Positions 1-7,726 of a stretch of 13,129 nt of DNA are shown here, piece after piece. The position numbers and the translations under genes were made by a program. The notes under the pieces were generated by a model that saw only the letters and a program-made list of their open reading frames with translations, was not told where the DNA came from and made no database searches. The stretch is from a bacterium (lineage in GTDB: Bacteria; Pseudomonadota; Alphaproteobacteria; Rhizobiales; Xanthobacteraceae), in the NCBI GenBank assembly GCA_029946075.1, contig JAQSDT010000736.1, positions 1-13,129 on the forward strand. Direction: 5' to 3'. Within the stretch, counting starts at the first letter, position 1, and each line of letters begins with the position of its first letter.

Positions 1-911
1 GTCGGTGAATCTCCCATGTTCGCCATCGCCACGACCCTGGCGCGCGGCTTGAGGCCATGGGCCTTGGCATAGCCCGGCGAGGCCAGCAGGATCGCGGCCG
101 AGCCGTCGACGACGCCGGAGGAGTTACCGGCGTGATGAACGAAGTTGATGTCGAGGTCGGGATACTTGTCCAGGATGAGCTTGCGATAAGTCGTGCCCTT
201 GTCATCGAGCGCATAGTCGGCAATCGCTGGGAACGCAGCCTTCAGACCGGCCAGTCCCTCGATCGTGGTTTGCGGCCGCGGATATTCCTCGCGGTCGAGC
301 GCGAGGCTGCCGTCCTCGCGGTAGACCGGCACCAGGCTCTTGTCGAAATGACCGCCCTTGATGGCAGCCTCCGCCCGCTTCTGGCTTTCGAGGCCGAGTT
401 CATCGACGACTTGTCGTGAAATACCTTCGAGCGTCGCCACCGCATCGGCGCAGACGCCCTGATGCGATTGCGGATGCCGGGCGCGAAGCCGCAGATTGCC
501 GTTGTCCATCATGAACGGGCCCTCGCCGCGGCGGCCCTCCATCGACATCATTTCGGTGCCGCCGGCGATCACGAGATCCTCGGAGCCCGACATGATCGCG
601 TTCGCCGCCATGTTGACGCTGGTAATGCCCGATCCGCAGAAGCGATCCAGCGTCACCGCGCTGGCGCGCACGTCATAGCCGGCATCGAGCGCGGACATGC
701 GGCCGAGATCGCCGCTCTGCTGGCCGCGCTGCGAGCTGGTGCCCCAGATGATGTCGTCGACATCCGCAGTATTGATGCCGGTGCGATCGGCCAGCGCGCG
801 CAAAACCGTTGCGCCGAGCTGTTGCGGGTGGATACTCGACAGGGCGCCCTTGCCGGCCTTGCCAATGCCTCGCGGCGTTCTGCATGCATCGATGATCAGC
901 GCGTCAGCCAT
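1..911 (-). CDS. Acetyl-CoA acetyltransferase family thiolase, C-terminus beyond the window
   Basis: This thiolase would carry out CoA-dependent cleavage of a 3-oxoacyl-CoA, or the reverse condensation, in the cytoplasm. It reads from an ATG at 911-909 to the left edge with no stop, giving 303 complete codons of a family usually about 390-400 residues long. The N-terminus (MADALIIDACRTPRG) is typical. The nucleophile motif DRFCGSG places the acyl-accepting cysteine near residue 92. A GGTEMMS segment and a later HHAGNSSGVVDGSAA segment match the conserved thiolase core. The second active-site stretches (GHP and CGG) must lie outside the window, so completeness is not shown. A Shine-Dalgarno-like AAGGA sits about 6 nt before the start. 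It is divergent from the TRAP operon across 242 bp. It could be a biosynthetic acetoacetyl-CoA thiolase or a degradative 3-ketoacyl-CoA thiolase; the catabolic neighbourhood favours the latter. Confidence 0.93.
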   Translation of the reverse strand, partial: MADALIIDACRTPRGIGKAGKGALSSIHPQQLGATVLRALADRTGINTADVDDIIWGTSSQRGQQSGDLGRMSALDAGYDVRASAVTLDRFCGSGITSVNMAANAIMSGSEDLVIAGGTEMMSMEGRRGEGPFMMDNGNLRLRARHPQSHQGVCADAVATLEGISRQVVDELGLESQKRAEAAIKGGHFDKSLVPVYREDGSLALDREEYPRPQTTIEGLAGLKAAFPAIADYALDDKGTTYRKLILDKYPDLDINFVHHAGNSSGVVDGSAAILLASPGYAKAHGLKPRARVVAMANMGDSP

Positions 912-1153
912 GGTGTTTCCTTCAGGGATTGTTGGTTTGACCACATTTGCAGCCGATCATAACCCAAAGTCAATTCGCCCCACGCAGCGCACCCATGCCA
1001 CCGAGACTGGACAACACGGCTTCGGCCTCGCGCGCTCGGACCTGCCCTTCCCGGTTGTGGACGCGCGCCGGCTCAGCCGGAGCGCCATCCTTGACGACCA
1101 ATTTTCTTTATGCGCAGCTAGCCAAAACAACAACATGCCCCCAGGGAGACACC
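912..1153. promoter_or_regulatory. Divergent intergenic control region between thiolase and TRAP operon
   Basis: These 242 bp separate two divergent transcription units and must hold at least their promoters. On the plus strand a TTGACG box lies at 1091-1096, followed by an AT-richer stretch (about 1097-1111). On the minus strand TTGACT lies at 973-968. Neither has a convincing -10 element at the standard distance, so the exact promoters are unresolved. A GGGAGA ribosome-binding site at 1144-1149 serves the start at 1154. The frame open upstream of 1154 continues leftward through this region, but it is low-complexity and Arg/Pro-rich and does not resemble the family. Confidence 0.5.
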
Positions 1154-2185
1154 ATGGTCACGGCTCTGCGAATACTCGCCGGTTCCGGCCTTCTCATCGC
1201 ATCGAGTGTTCTGGCTCAGGCCGCCGATCCCATCCGCCTGCGCGTCGCGGATTCGTTTCCGAAGGGTCACTATCTGGTAAAGCTCGTCCTCGAACCGTGG
1301 ATGGAAGAGGTCAAGAAACGCACCAACAACGCGGTCGCGTTCGAACATTATCCGGCGCAGCAACTCGGCAAGGCAACCGACATGCTGAAGCTCACGCAGA
1401 CCGGTGTTGCCGATATCGGCTATGTCGCTCCCGGCTATACGTCCGAGAAGATGCCAGTCTCGGAAGTGGCCATGCTGCCCGGAGCGTTCGATCATTCCTG
1501 CCAGGGCACGCTCGCCTACTGGAAGCTGGCGCGCGCCGGCGTCATTGCTCAGCAGGACTATACCGCCAACAACATTCGCCTGCTGCTCGCGGTGAGCCTG
1601 CCGCAATACCGTATTTTCACCGTCAAGCAGCCGGTCAAGGATGTCGGCGACGTCAACGGCCTGAAACTGCGCTCTACCGGCGGCGCACAGGACCTTACAC
1701 TGCGTGCCATCAATGCCGTGCCGGTGCGGATGGCGGCACCCGACGCCTATGAATCGCTGTCACGCGGTACCATGGACGGGCTGCTGTTCCCGCTCGAAAG
1801 CGTCGTGGCCTACGGCGCCGACAAGCTCGTCAAATATTCCACCGACGGCCTCGGCTTCGGCAGCTTCATCGTGTCGTATTCGATCAGCGACAATGTCTGG
1901 AAGAAGCTTTCGCCGGAAATCCAGAAGGCGATGATCGACGTGGCCGAGGAAATGCTGCCGGCCGCGTGCCAGCAGATACAGAAGGCGGACAACGAGACCA
2001 GGAAGACGCTCGAAGCCGCGGGCCTCCGGTTCGAGACCCTGCAACCGGACGTGAGCGCCAAATTCAAGGATTTGATGAAGGGCGTCGCGAAGAGCTGGTC
2101 GGAAGGGCTGGACGGCCGCGGCAAGCGCGGCAGCGACGCGCTGAAGGAATTCGACGCTGCGGTTGCCGCCATTCCTGCGAAGTAG
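1154..2185 (+). CDS. TRAP transporter substrate-binding protein, DctP family (first paralogue)
   Basis: This 343-residue protein is the periplasmic solute receptor of a TRAP transporter; it captures a carboxylate and delivers it to the DctQM permease encoded just downstream. The start was chosen at ATG 1154 because it follows a GGGAGA ribosome-binding site and begins a clean Sec signal peptide: a short basic n-region, a hydrophobic stretch at about residues 8-20, and an AQA cleavage site near residue 23. The open frame extends upstream but would bury that signal. DctP features are a first strand IRLRVADSFPKGH, the HYPAQQLGK segment at 65-73, and KLRSTGGAQD at 171-180, whose Arg173 aligns with the family arginine that salt-bridges the substrate carboxylate. 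PVRMAAPDAYESLSRGTMDG (190-209) is the hinge/ligand segment. It is clearly paralogous to the binding protein at 4105-5142. The ligand cannot be predicted from sequence. Confidence 0.93.
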   Translation: MVTALRILAGSGLLIASSVLAQAADPIRLRVADSFPKGHYLVKLVLEPWMEEVKKRTNNAVAFEHYPAQQLGKATDMLKLTQTGVADIGYVAPGYTSEKMPVSEVAMLPGAFDHSCQGTLAYWKLARAGVIAQQDYTANNIRLLLAVSLPQYRIFTVKQPVKDVGDVNGLKLRSTGGAQDLTLRAINAVPVRMAAPDAYESLSRGTMDGLLFPLESVVAYGADKLVKYSTDGLGFGSFIVSYSISDNVWKKLSPEIQKAMIDVAEEMLPAACQQIQKADNETRKTLEAAGLRFETLQPDVSAKFKDLMKGVAKSWSEGLDGRGKRGSDALKEFDAAVAAIPAK

Positions 2186-2240
2186 ACGCAAGATGCGGAC
2201 CGTCGCAGCCTGCAAGATCGGCACCTTGGGGAGGTGAATT

Positions 2241-2789
2241 TTGCTAGACGGAATATTAAGGGTGGTAAGCGCAATCGAGAAAATCGCCTCGACGATTGCC
2301 GCGGCATTCATGTTCGCGATCATGATGATCGTCTTCAGCGACGTCATCATGCGCTACGTGTTCAACCAGCCGTTCTCCTGGGCGTATGACCTGATCTCGA
2401 TGTACCTGATGGCGGGCGTGTTCTTCCTGGTGCTTTCGGAAGCCTACACCAGCCGCGCCCATGTCAGCGTCGATATCCTGCAACAGAAATTCTCGCCTCC
2501 GATGATCCGGCTGTCGGAGATCGTCACCTGTGTCGTCGGCATCATCGTGTTTTCCCTCATCGCCTATCTCAGCTTCCTGCGTGCCGTCGACAGCTACCAG
2601 TCGGCAGACGTCATGGCAGGCGCCATTCCCTGGCCGATGTGGCCGTCGATCGGCCTGGTGCCGTTCGGCGCCGGACTGATCACGATCCGTCTTGCATTGC
2701 ATTTGATTGCGCACCTGCTTTCGCTCGCCACCGGGCGCAGCGTAATCGCGCTGCCGGCATCGCATGCCGCAGGAGAAACCTTCGAATGA
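2241..2789 (+). CDS. TRAP transporter small permease, DctQ family
   Basis: This 182-residue inner-membrane protein is the small, four-helix subunit of the TRAP transporter and partners the large DctM subunit. The start is TTG at 2241, chosen because a strong GGGGAGG ribosome-binding site lies 6 nt before it and because the resulting N-terminus (LDGILRVVSAIEKI) is typical of DctQ; the first in-frame ATG would remove part of helix 1. Predicted membrane segments are roughly residues 17-36, 47-68, 91-114 and 132-155. The DctQ signature RYVFNQPFSWAYDL (38-51) sits between helices 1 and 2. It lies 55 bp after the binding-protein gene, and its TGA overlaps the ATG of the DctM gene (ATGA), so the two are probably translationally coupled. 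Confidence 0.93.
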   Translation: MLDGILRVVSAIEKIASTIAAAFMFAIMMIVFSDVIMRYVFNQPFSWAYDLISMYLMAGVFFLVLSEAYTSRAHVSVDILQQKFSPPMIRLSEIVTCVVGIIVFSLIAYLSFLRAVDSYQSADVMAGAIPWPMWPSIGLVPFGAGLITIRLALHLIAHLLSLATGRSVIALPASHAAGETFE

Positions 2790-4075
2790 CCCTCACGCTG
2801 GCGATGATCGTGTTGTTCGTGCTGCTCGCAATCGGCACGCCGGTGGGCTTTGCGATGGCGGGTTCAGGCGTTCTCGGGCTCTATCTGGTCGGCGGCATGC
2901 CGATGCTGAGCGGCATCCTGCAGACTGCCCCGCTGTCCGCGGTGACGTCCTATGAACTGATCACCATCCCGATGTTCCTGTTGATGGCCGAGTTCGTCCT
3001 GGTCAGCGGCATTGCCGACGATCTGTTCAAGGCCACCGCCGCCTGGGTCGGCCGGATACCCGGCGGACTCGGAATGGCCACGGCGCTGGCCGGCGCCGGT
3101 TTTGGCGCCATCTGCGGCACCAGCACGGCTTCGGCGGCGACGTTATCGGCGACCAGTCTGCCGGCGATGTTGAAGCAGGGCTATGAGCCGAAGATGGCGG
3201 CCGGGGTGGTCGCGATCTCGGGCACACTGGCGATGCTGATTCCGCCCTCCGTTGCGCTCGTCATTTACGGTCTGCTGGCGGAAGTGAATATCGGCGCGCT
3301 GCTGGTCGGCGGCGTCATCCCGGGCATCCTCGTCACCATCACCATCATGGCAACCGTCTGGTTCCTCGCCTGGCAGGATCCTTCGCGCGCTCCGGCAGCG
3401 CCCGCCGTCTCGCTCCGCGAGAAGCTCCACATGCTCCGCGTGGTGGGCCCGATGCTGCTGCTGTTCGGGATGGTGACCGGCGTGATCTACACCGGCGTCG
3501 CCACCCCGACCGAAGCATCGGCGCTCGGCGCCTTCGGTGCTTTCGCGCTGGCCTGCTGGAAGGGCAAGATCAACTGGCGGACGCTGCGCAGCGCCCTGCT
3601 GCGCTCGGCACACGGCACCTGCATGATCGCCATGATTCTGTTTGGCGCTTCGATCTTCGGCTATTTCTTCACGCTGACGCAGGTGACGCAGAATCTGGTC
3701 GCGTGGGTCGGCAGCCTGCAGGTCGCGCCTTGGATCATCCTGACGATCATCCTGTTCGGCTATATCGTGCTCGGCTCCTTTATGGACCAGATCGCGATCC
3801 TGGTGCTCACGGTCCCGATCGTGCTGCCGCTCATCAAATCCCTGGGTTACGATCCGCTCTGGTTCGGCGTCATCAAGATCGTCACTGCGGAAGTAGGCAT
3901 GATCACGCCGCCAGTGGGCCTGAACTGTTTCGTGGTAGCGCGCTATTCAGGACGGCCGGTGGCCGAGGTATTCCACGGCGTGCTTCCGCATTTCATTGCT
4001 CACCTGTTCGCAATTGCGATCCTGGTGATCTGGCCGCAGATCATCCTGTGGCTGCCAATCAAGATGGGTTACTGA
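2786..4075 (+). CDS. TRAP transporter large permease, DctM family
   Basis: This 429-residue polytopic protein is the ion-coupled transport subunit of the TRAP system and belongs to the ion transporter superfamily. Its length is normal for DctM. The start ATG at 2786 overlaps the dctQ-type stop codon; a longer open frame begins upstream but runs through the DctQ gene. Family landmarks are ELITIPMFLLMAEFVL (57-72), GFGAICGTSTASAATLSAT (105-123), the IPPS motif (152-155), GVATPTEASALGA (237-249), SFMDQIAIL (331-339) and MITPPVGLN (372-380). The two Pro-containing, small-residue-rich regions correspond to the inverted-repeat ion and substrate sites. It is followed after 29 bp by a second binding-protein gene, so one permease is flanked by two receptors. 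Confidence 0.95.
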   Translation: MTLTLAMIVLFVLLAIGTPVGFAMAGSGVLGLYLVGGMPMLSGILQTAPLSAVTSYELITIPMFLLMAEFVLVSGIADDLFKATAAWVGRIPGGLGMATALAGAGFGAICGTSTASAATLSATSLPAMLKQGYEPKMAAGVVAISGTLAMLIPPSVALVIYGLLAEVNIGALLVGGVIPGILVTITIMATVWFLAWQDPSRAPAAPAVSLREKLHMLRVVGPMLLLFGMVTGVIYTGVATPTEASALGAFGAFALACWKGKINWRTLRSALLRSAHGTCMIAMILFGASIFGYFFTLTQVTQNLVAWVGSLQVAPWIILTIILFGYIVLGSFMDQIAILVLTVPIVLPLIKSLGYDPLWFGVIKIVTAEVGMITPPVGLNCFVVARYSGRPVAEVFHGVLPHFIAHLFAIAILVIWPQIILWLPIKMGY

Positions 4076-4104
4076 GGCAACAACAAAAACGGGAGAGAAA
4101 CCTC

Positions 4105-5142
4105 ATGTTCGCTGGTCTCAATGGACGGATCATCGTCGCAGCATCCCTCGTTACCGTAGCCGCCGGCCCCGCCATCGCGCAGGAGAAGATCACCCTGCGC
4201 CTCGCGGAAAGTCTCCCCGCCGGTCACGTCATCCACGAACTGGTCGCAAAGCCCTTCATGGAACTGGTGACCAAGGCCACCAACGGGCAGGTGACCTTCC
4301 AGCATTATCCGGCTGAGCAACTCGGCAAGGCCAAGGACATGGCGCAGCTCACGGTCGCCGGCGTGGCTGACGTCTCCTACATCGTCCCATCCTACTCGTC
4401 CGACAAATATCCGTTGACCGCGGTCGCCGAACTGCCCGGCATCTTCGAAACGGAATGTCAGGGATCGCTTGCCTTCTACAAGATCTCGCATAATGGCGGC
4501 GTCCTGGAGACGAAGGAATTCGGACCCAACCAGTTGCGACCGCTCGTCACCATCGCGCTTCCGGCCTATCAGATCCAGCTTGCTACCAGCCGCGATGTGA
4601 AGACCGCAAAGGATCTCGAAGGTCTCAAGATCCGCACCACCGGCGGTGCGATGGACCTGATGATGCGTTCGATCGGCGGTGTCCCGGTCCGGATGGCCGC
4701 GCCCGAAATTTATGAATCGCTCACCCGCGGCACGCTCGACGGCATCATCTTCTCGTATCAGAGCTCGGTGTCCTACGATTTCGGCAAGATCCTGAAATCG
4801 GGCACCGAGGGGCTGAATTTCGGAACCGCCATCTTCACCTATTCGATCGGCGAGGCCAAATTCAAGTCGCTGCCGGAGAGCGTGCGCAAGGTACTGGTCG
4901 CGGCCGGCGAGCAGACCACGCGCGAAGGCTGCAAGCGCTTCGAGGAAGGCGAGAAGGGCGCGGCCGAAAAGATCAAGTCGCAGGGCATGAAGGTGATCAA
5001 CTTCGGTGCCGACGACAAGAAGCTGTTCGATACCGCATTCAAGTCGGTGGCGGACGACTGGGTCAAGGACATCAACAAGCGCGGCAAACCCGGCACCGAG
5101 GTGTTCAAGGCCTTCACCGAGGCGCTGGCCGCAAGCCATTGA
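4105..5142 (+). CDS. TRAP transporter substrate-binding protein, DctP family (second paralogue)
   Basis: This 345-residue periplasmic receptor is a paralogue of the one at 1154-2185. ATG 4105 is preferred because a GGGAGAG ribosome-binding site precedes it and it opens a signal peptide with hydrophobic residues about 9-20 and an AIA cleavage site near residue 25. Over the block from HYPAEQLGK to LPGIF (residues 67-114), 29 of 48 residues are identical to the first receptor by hand alignment. The substrate-carboxylate arginine is Arg177 in KIRTTGGAMD, followed by PVRMAAPEIYESLTRGTLDG. The two differ in pocket-adjacent positions (for example SYQS here against PLES there), so they may bind different but related ligands. 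Its stop codon overlaps the TTG start of the CoA-transferase gene, linking uptake and CoA activation in one transcript. Confidence 0.93.
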   Translation: MFAGLNGRIIVAASLVTVAAGPAIAQEKITLRLAESLPAGHVIHELVAKPFMELVTKATNGQVTFQHYPAEQLGKAKDMAQLTVAGVADVSYIVPSYSSDKYPLTAVAELPGIFETECQGSLAFYKISHNGGVLETKEFGPNQLRPLVTIALPAYQIQLATSRDVKTAKDLEGLKIRTTGGAMDLMMRSIGGVPVRMAAPEIYESLTRGTLDGIIFSYQSSVSYDFGKILKSGTEGLNFGTAIFTYSIGEAKFKSLPESVRKVLVAAGEQTTREGCKRFEEGEKGAAEKIKSQGMKVINFGADDKKLFDTAFKSVADDWVKDINKRGKPGTEVFKAFTEALAASH

Positions 5143-6401
5143 GCGGGCCCTCCCGAAGCCAGGCCAATGCTGCCGCGCCGGCGGGCCCGCTCGCCGGCGT
5201 CAAGATCATCGATCTGACCAGCGTGATGATGGGGCCTTATGCGACCATGATCCTCGGCGACTACGGCGCCGACGTCATCAAGGTCGAAAGTCCGGATGGC
5301 GACGTCATGCGGTTCGCCGCACCGATGCGCCATCCCAAAATGGGCGCGATGTACCTCCAGGGCAATCGCAACAAGCGTTCCATCGCGCTCGATTTGAAGC
5401 AGCCCGGAGGCCGCGAAGCCCTGCTGCGGCTGGCGGCAACAGCCGATGTCTTCGTGCACAATGTCCGGCCGGCAGCGATGGCACGGCTCAAGCTCGGTGC
5501 CGACGATCTGCTCGCCGTCAATCCTGGCCTGGTCTACGCCAGCCTGCACGGCTTCGGCGAGCAAGGCCCCTACGCCGGCCGGCCCGCCTATGATGATTTG
5601 ATCCAGGGGTTGACAGCCCTTCCCGCCCTGACCGGAAAAATCACCGGCGAGCCGCGCTATTCACCGGCCACGATGGCCGACCGGGTCGTCGGGCTGAACG
5701 CCACGCATGCTATCCTCGCAGCCCTGTTCCATCGCGCGCGCACCGGCGAAGGCCAGGCCATCGAGATCCCGATGTTCGAGACCATGGCGCAGTTCGTGCT
5801 CGGCGATCACATGGCCGGACGCAGCTTCGACCCGCCGATCGGGCCTCCCGGCTATTCGCGGCTGCTGTCGCCGGATCGCCGCCCCTATCAGACCAGCGAC
5901 GGCTATGTTTGCGCACTGGTCTATTCCGACAAGCAGTGGAACGCGTTCTTCCGACTGATCGGCCTCGAAAACGAAGCCGACCGCGACCCGCGCCTCAACA
6001 GCATCGGCGCGCGAACTCGCAACTACGACTTCGTCTACAAATGGTTTTCGGAGATGATGAAGACCCGCACCACGTCCGAATGGCTGCAGTTCTTCAACGG
6101 GGCCGACATCCCTCATGCGCCACTGCACGACCTCGACAGCCTGATCGACGATCCGCACCTCGCCGCCGTCGGCTTGCTTCAGACCGTCGAACATCCGACC
6201 GAAGGCACGCTACGGGTCGCAGGTCCCGCCGCAACCTGGAGCAAGACGCCACCCTCGATCCGGCATTATCCGCCGCGACTCGGCGAACATGGCGAGGAAA
6301 TCCTGCGCGATGCCGGTTTTACGGACGATGAAATCACGGCCCTCATCGTCGAGGGCGCGGTGATCGAGGCCGACAACGCCGACCTCAATCCGTCTTCCTG
6401 A
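5139..6401 (+). CDS. CaiB/BaiF family III CoA-transferase (TRAP-linked copy)
   Basis: This 420-residue cytoplasmic enzyme should move CoA from an acyl-CoA donor, such as succinyl- or acetyl-CoA, to a carboxylic acid, probably the acid imported by the TRAP system. The TTG at 5139 overlaps the preceding TGA (TTGA); no in-frame start lies just upstream, and the family's N-terminal block (LAGVKIIDLTSVMMGPYAT) follows 17 residues later, so this start is reasonable although no good Shine-Dalgarno is seen and coupling is likely. Typical motifs are GDYGADVIKVE (40-50), NRNKRSIALDLK, and GRPAYDDLIQG, in which Asp152 aligns with the catalytic aspartate that forms the acyl-anhydride. It is the last gene of the plus-strand operon and ends 7 bp from the oppositely oriented lyase gene. 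It is only moderately similar to the second CaiB copy at 8499-9713, so the substrates may differ. Confidence 0.93.
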   Translation: MSGPSRSQANAAAPAGPLAGVKIIDLTSVMMGPYATMILGDYGADVIKVESPDGDVMRFAAPMRHPKMGAMYLQGNRNKRSIALDLKQPGGREALLRLAATADVFVHNVRPAAMARLKLGADDLLAVNPGLVYASLHGFGEQGPYAGRPAYDDLIQGLTALPALTGKITGEPRYSPATMADRVVGLNATHAILAALFHRARTGEGQAIEIPMFETMAQFVLGDHMAGRSFDPPIGPPGYSRLLSPDRRPYQTSDGYVCALVYSDKQWNAFFRLIGLENEADRDPRLNSIGARTRNYDFVYKWFSEMMKTRTTSEWLQFFNGADIPHAPLHDLDSLIDDPHLAAVGLLQTVEHPTEGTLRVAGPAATWSKTPPSIRHYPPRLGEHGEEILRDAGFTDDEITALIVEGAVIEADNADLNPSS

Positions 6402-6408
6402 ACTCTCC

Positions 6409-7266
6409 TTACTGCCGGCGCAGCGCCAGGATTTTCTCCGCCGCGCGCAGATGCGGTTTGTCGATCATCTTGCCGTCGATCTTGACCACGCCCGACGTCG
6501 GATTGTCGTTGAACGCTTTCACGACCCTCTCCGACCAGGCGATTTCCTCGTCCGTCGGCATGAAGGCAGCATTGACGACGTCGACGTGCTTGGGATGGAT
6601 CACCGCTTTGGCGAGGAAACCGTCCTGCCGCGCGGCGATCGACTCTTCCCGCAACGCCTCCAGATCGTTGATATCAGTGGCGATGGTATCGATCGCGACG
6701 ACGCCGGCTGCCGCTGCGCTGATCAGGCAGAGGTCGCGCGCCAGCAGGAACGGGCCATGGTAACGGCCTGCCGTCCGGTTACGCGACGCGCCCAGCGAGG
6801 CCGCCAGATCCTCGGCGCCCCACATCATGCCCCACAGCCGCGGGCTCATGTTTTCAAAGTCGAGCAGTTTCAGGACCGCCCTCGCCGTCTCCGTCGCCAC
6901 GGTAACGATCCGCGTCGCCCCCTGCTCGATCCCGGCCGCGGCCTCGAAGGCGTCGAGATACAGCGACAGCTTGTTGACGTCGGCAGCACCTGCGCATTTC
7001 GGCAGCACGACCCCGTCGGGCCGACCCGGCACCACGGCGGCAAGGTCGCCGAGCGTCATGTCCGTGTCCAGCGCGTTGACCCGGACGTACATCTTCTGCG
7101 CCGGATTGCGGGCATCGAGCATCTCGCGCGCCGTGCGCCGCGCCCCGACCTTCTCGTCCGGCGCGATCGAATCCTCGAGATCGAGAATCAACGCGTCGGC
7201 CGCAGTCTTTTTGGCGTTTTCGAACTTGCGCAGGCTATCGCCGGGCACGAACAGGAATGAGCGCAT
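6409..7266 (-). CDS. CitE/HpcH-type acyl-CoA lyase (HpcH/HpaI aldolase/citrate lyase family)
   Basis: This 285-residue TIM-barrel enzyme should catalyse Mg2+-dependent retro-Claisen cleavage of a hydroxyacyl-CoA (malyl-, methylmalyl- or citramalyl-CoA type) into acetyl- or propionyl-CoA plus a 2-oxoacid. Family landmarks are RSFLFVPGDS at the N-terminus, DALILDLEDSI (24-34), YVRVNAL with substrate-binding Arg62, and the metal/catalytic acids Glu126 (VATETARA) and Asp153 in WGAEDLAA. The length matches stand-alone CitE-like lyases; no other citrate-lyase subunits are nearby, arguing against true citrate lyase. It is the last gene of the minus-strand operon, 4 bp after the MaoC-like gene. The exact substrate is inferred only by context; citramalyl-CoA lyase is one attractive option, malyl-CoA lyase or thioesterase another. 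Confidence 0.9.
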   Translation of the reverse strand: MRSFLFVPGDSLRKFENAKKTAADALILDLEDSIAPDEKVGARRTAREMLDARNPAQKMYVRVNALDTDMTLGDLAAVVPGRPDGVVLPKCAGAADVNKLSLYLDAFEAAAGIEQGATRIVTVATETARAVLKLLDFENMSPRLWGMMWGAEDLAASLGASRNRTAGRYHGPFLLARDLCLISAAAAGVVAIDTIATDINDLEALREESIAARQDGFLAKAVIHPKHVDVVNAAFMPTDEEIAWSERVVKAFNDNPTSGVVKIDGKMIDKPHLRAAEKILALRRQ

Positions 7267-7270
7267 CAGA

Positions 7271-7726
7271 TCACGCCTTCGGTTTGCAATGCATCAGGCC
7301 GGTGCGGCGGCAACTTGCCACCACCTCGCCGCGCTGATTGGTCATGGTGTGCTCGAATTCGACAATCCCCTGCGTCGGCCGCGACTTGCTGGCGCGCTTG
7401 GAGATGATTTTTGTGTGCGCCTTCAGCGTATCGCCATGGAACACCGGCTTGGGAAATTTGACGTCGGTCATCCCCAGGTTTCCGATCGTGGTGCCGAGCG
7501 TCGTATCGTAGACGCTCATGCCGATCATGATGCCGAGCGTATAGAGGCTGTTGAACAGCCGTTGACCGAACTCGGTATTTTCCGAGAAATGCGCATCGAT
7601 ATGCAGCGGCTGCGGATTCATCGTCAGCAGGCTGAACATGGTGTTGTCCATCTCCGTGACTGTCCGGGAGAACTCATGATGAAACTCCCGACCAATCTCG
7701 AACTCCTCGAAATACAAACCCGCCAT
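7271..7726 (-). CDS. Short MaoC-like (hot-dog fold) acyl-CoA dehydratase
   Basis: This 151-residue single hot-dog-domain protein belongs to the MaoC/(R)-specific enoyl-CoA hydratase superfamily, expected to add or remove water on an acyl-CoA. The N-terminus (LYFEEFEIGREF) and the block TMNPQPLHID around residues 35-44 are typical, followed by the G-rich central helix and NLGMTDVKFPKPVFHGDTL. The hydratase motif normally reads as Asp-x-Asn-Pro-x-His. Here His42 and Asp44 are retained, but the usual Asp ahead of Asn-Pro is Thr35, and the Asn-Pro to His spacing is two residues longer. It may therefore use a shifted aspartate, as do MaoC relatives found beside CitE lyases, or have another role. 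Its ATG overlaps the crotonase stop by 1 nt. Likely partner: the CitE-type lyase just downstream. Confidence 0.88.
   Translation of the reverse strand: MAGLYFEEFEIGREFHHEFSRTVTEMDNTMFSLLTMNPQPLHIDAHFSENTEFGQRLFNSLYTLGIMIGMSVYDTTLGTTIGNLGMTDVKFPKPVFHGDTLKAHTKIISKRASKSRPTQGIVEFEHTMTNQRGEVVASCRRTGLMHCKPKA

Noticed and set aside
947..1153. N-terminal extension of the first receptor to 947.
   Set aside because: It would place about 69 odd residues before a clean signal peptide; the start at 1154 has a ribosome-binding site.
697..1752. Open plus-strand frame across the thiolase start and the first receptor.
   Set aside because: It overlaps two strongly supported genes and shows no recognisable domain.
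2186..2240. Possible terminator between the first receptor and the small permease.
   Set aside because: Only a 4-bp TGCG/CGCA stem and no T-run; the genes are better read as one operon.
4069..5139. Open frame of 356 codons on the minus strand opposite the second TRAP receptor.
   Set aside because: Antisense to a clear DctP gene; composition fits a high-GC shadow frame.
6451..7260. Plus-strand open frame of 269 codons opposite the lyase gene.
   Set aside because: The minus-strand reading has complete CitE-like motifs; the plus frame is low-complexity.
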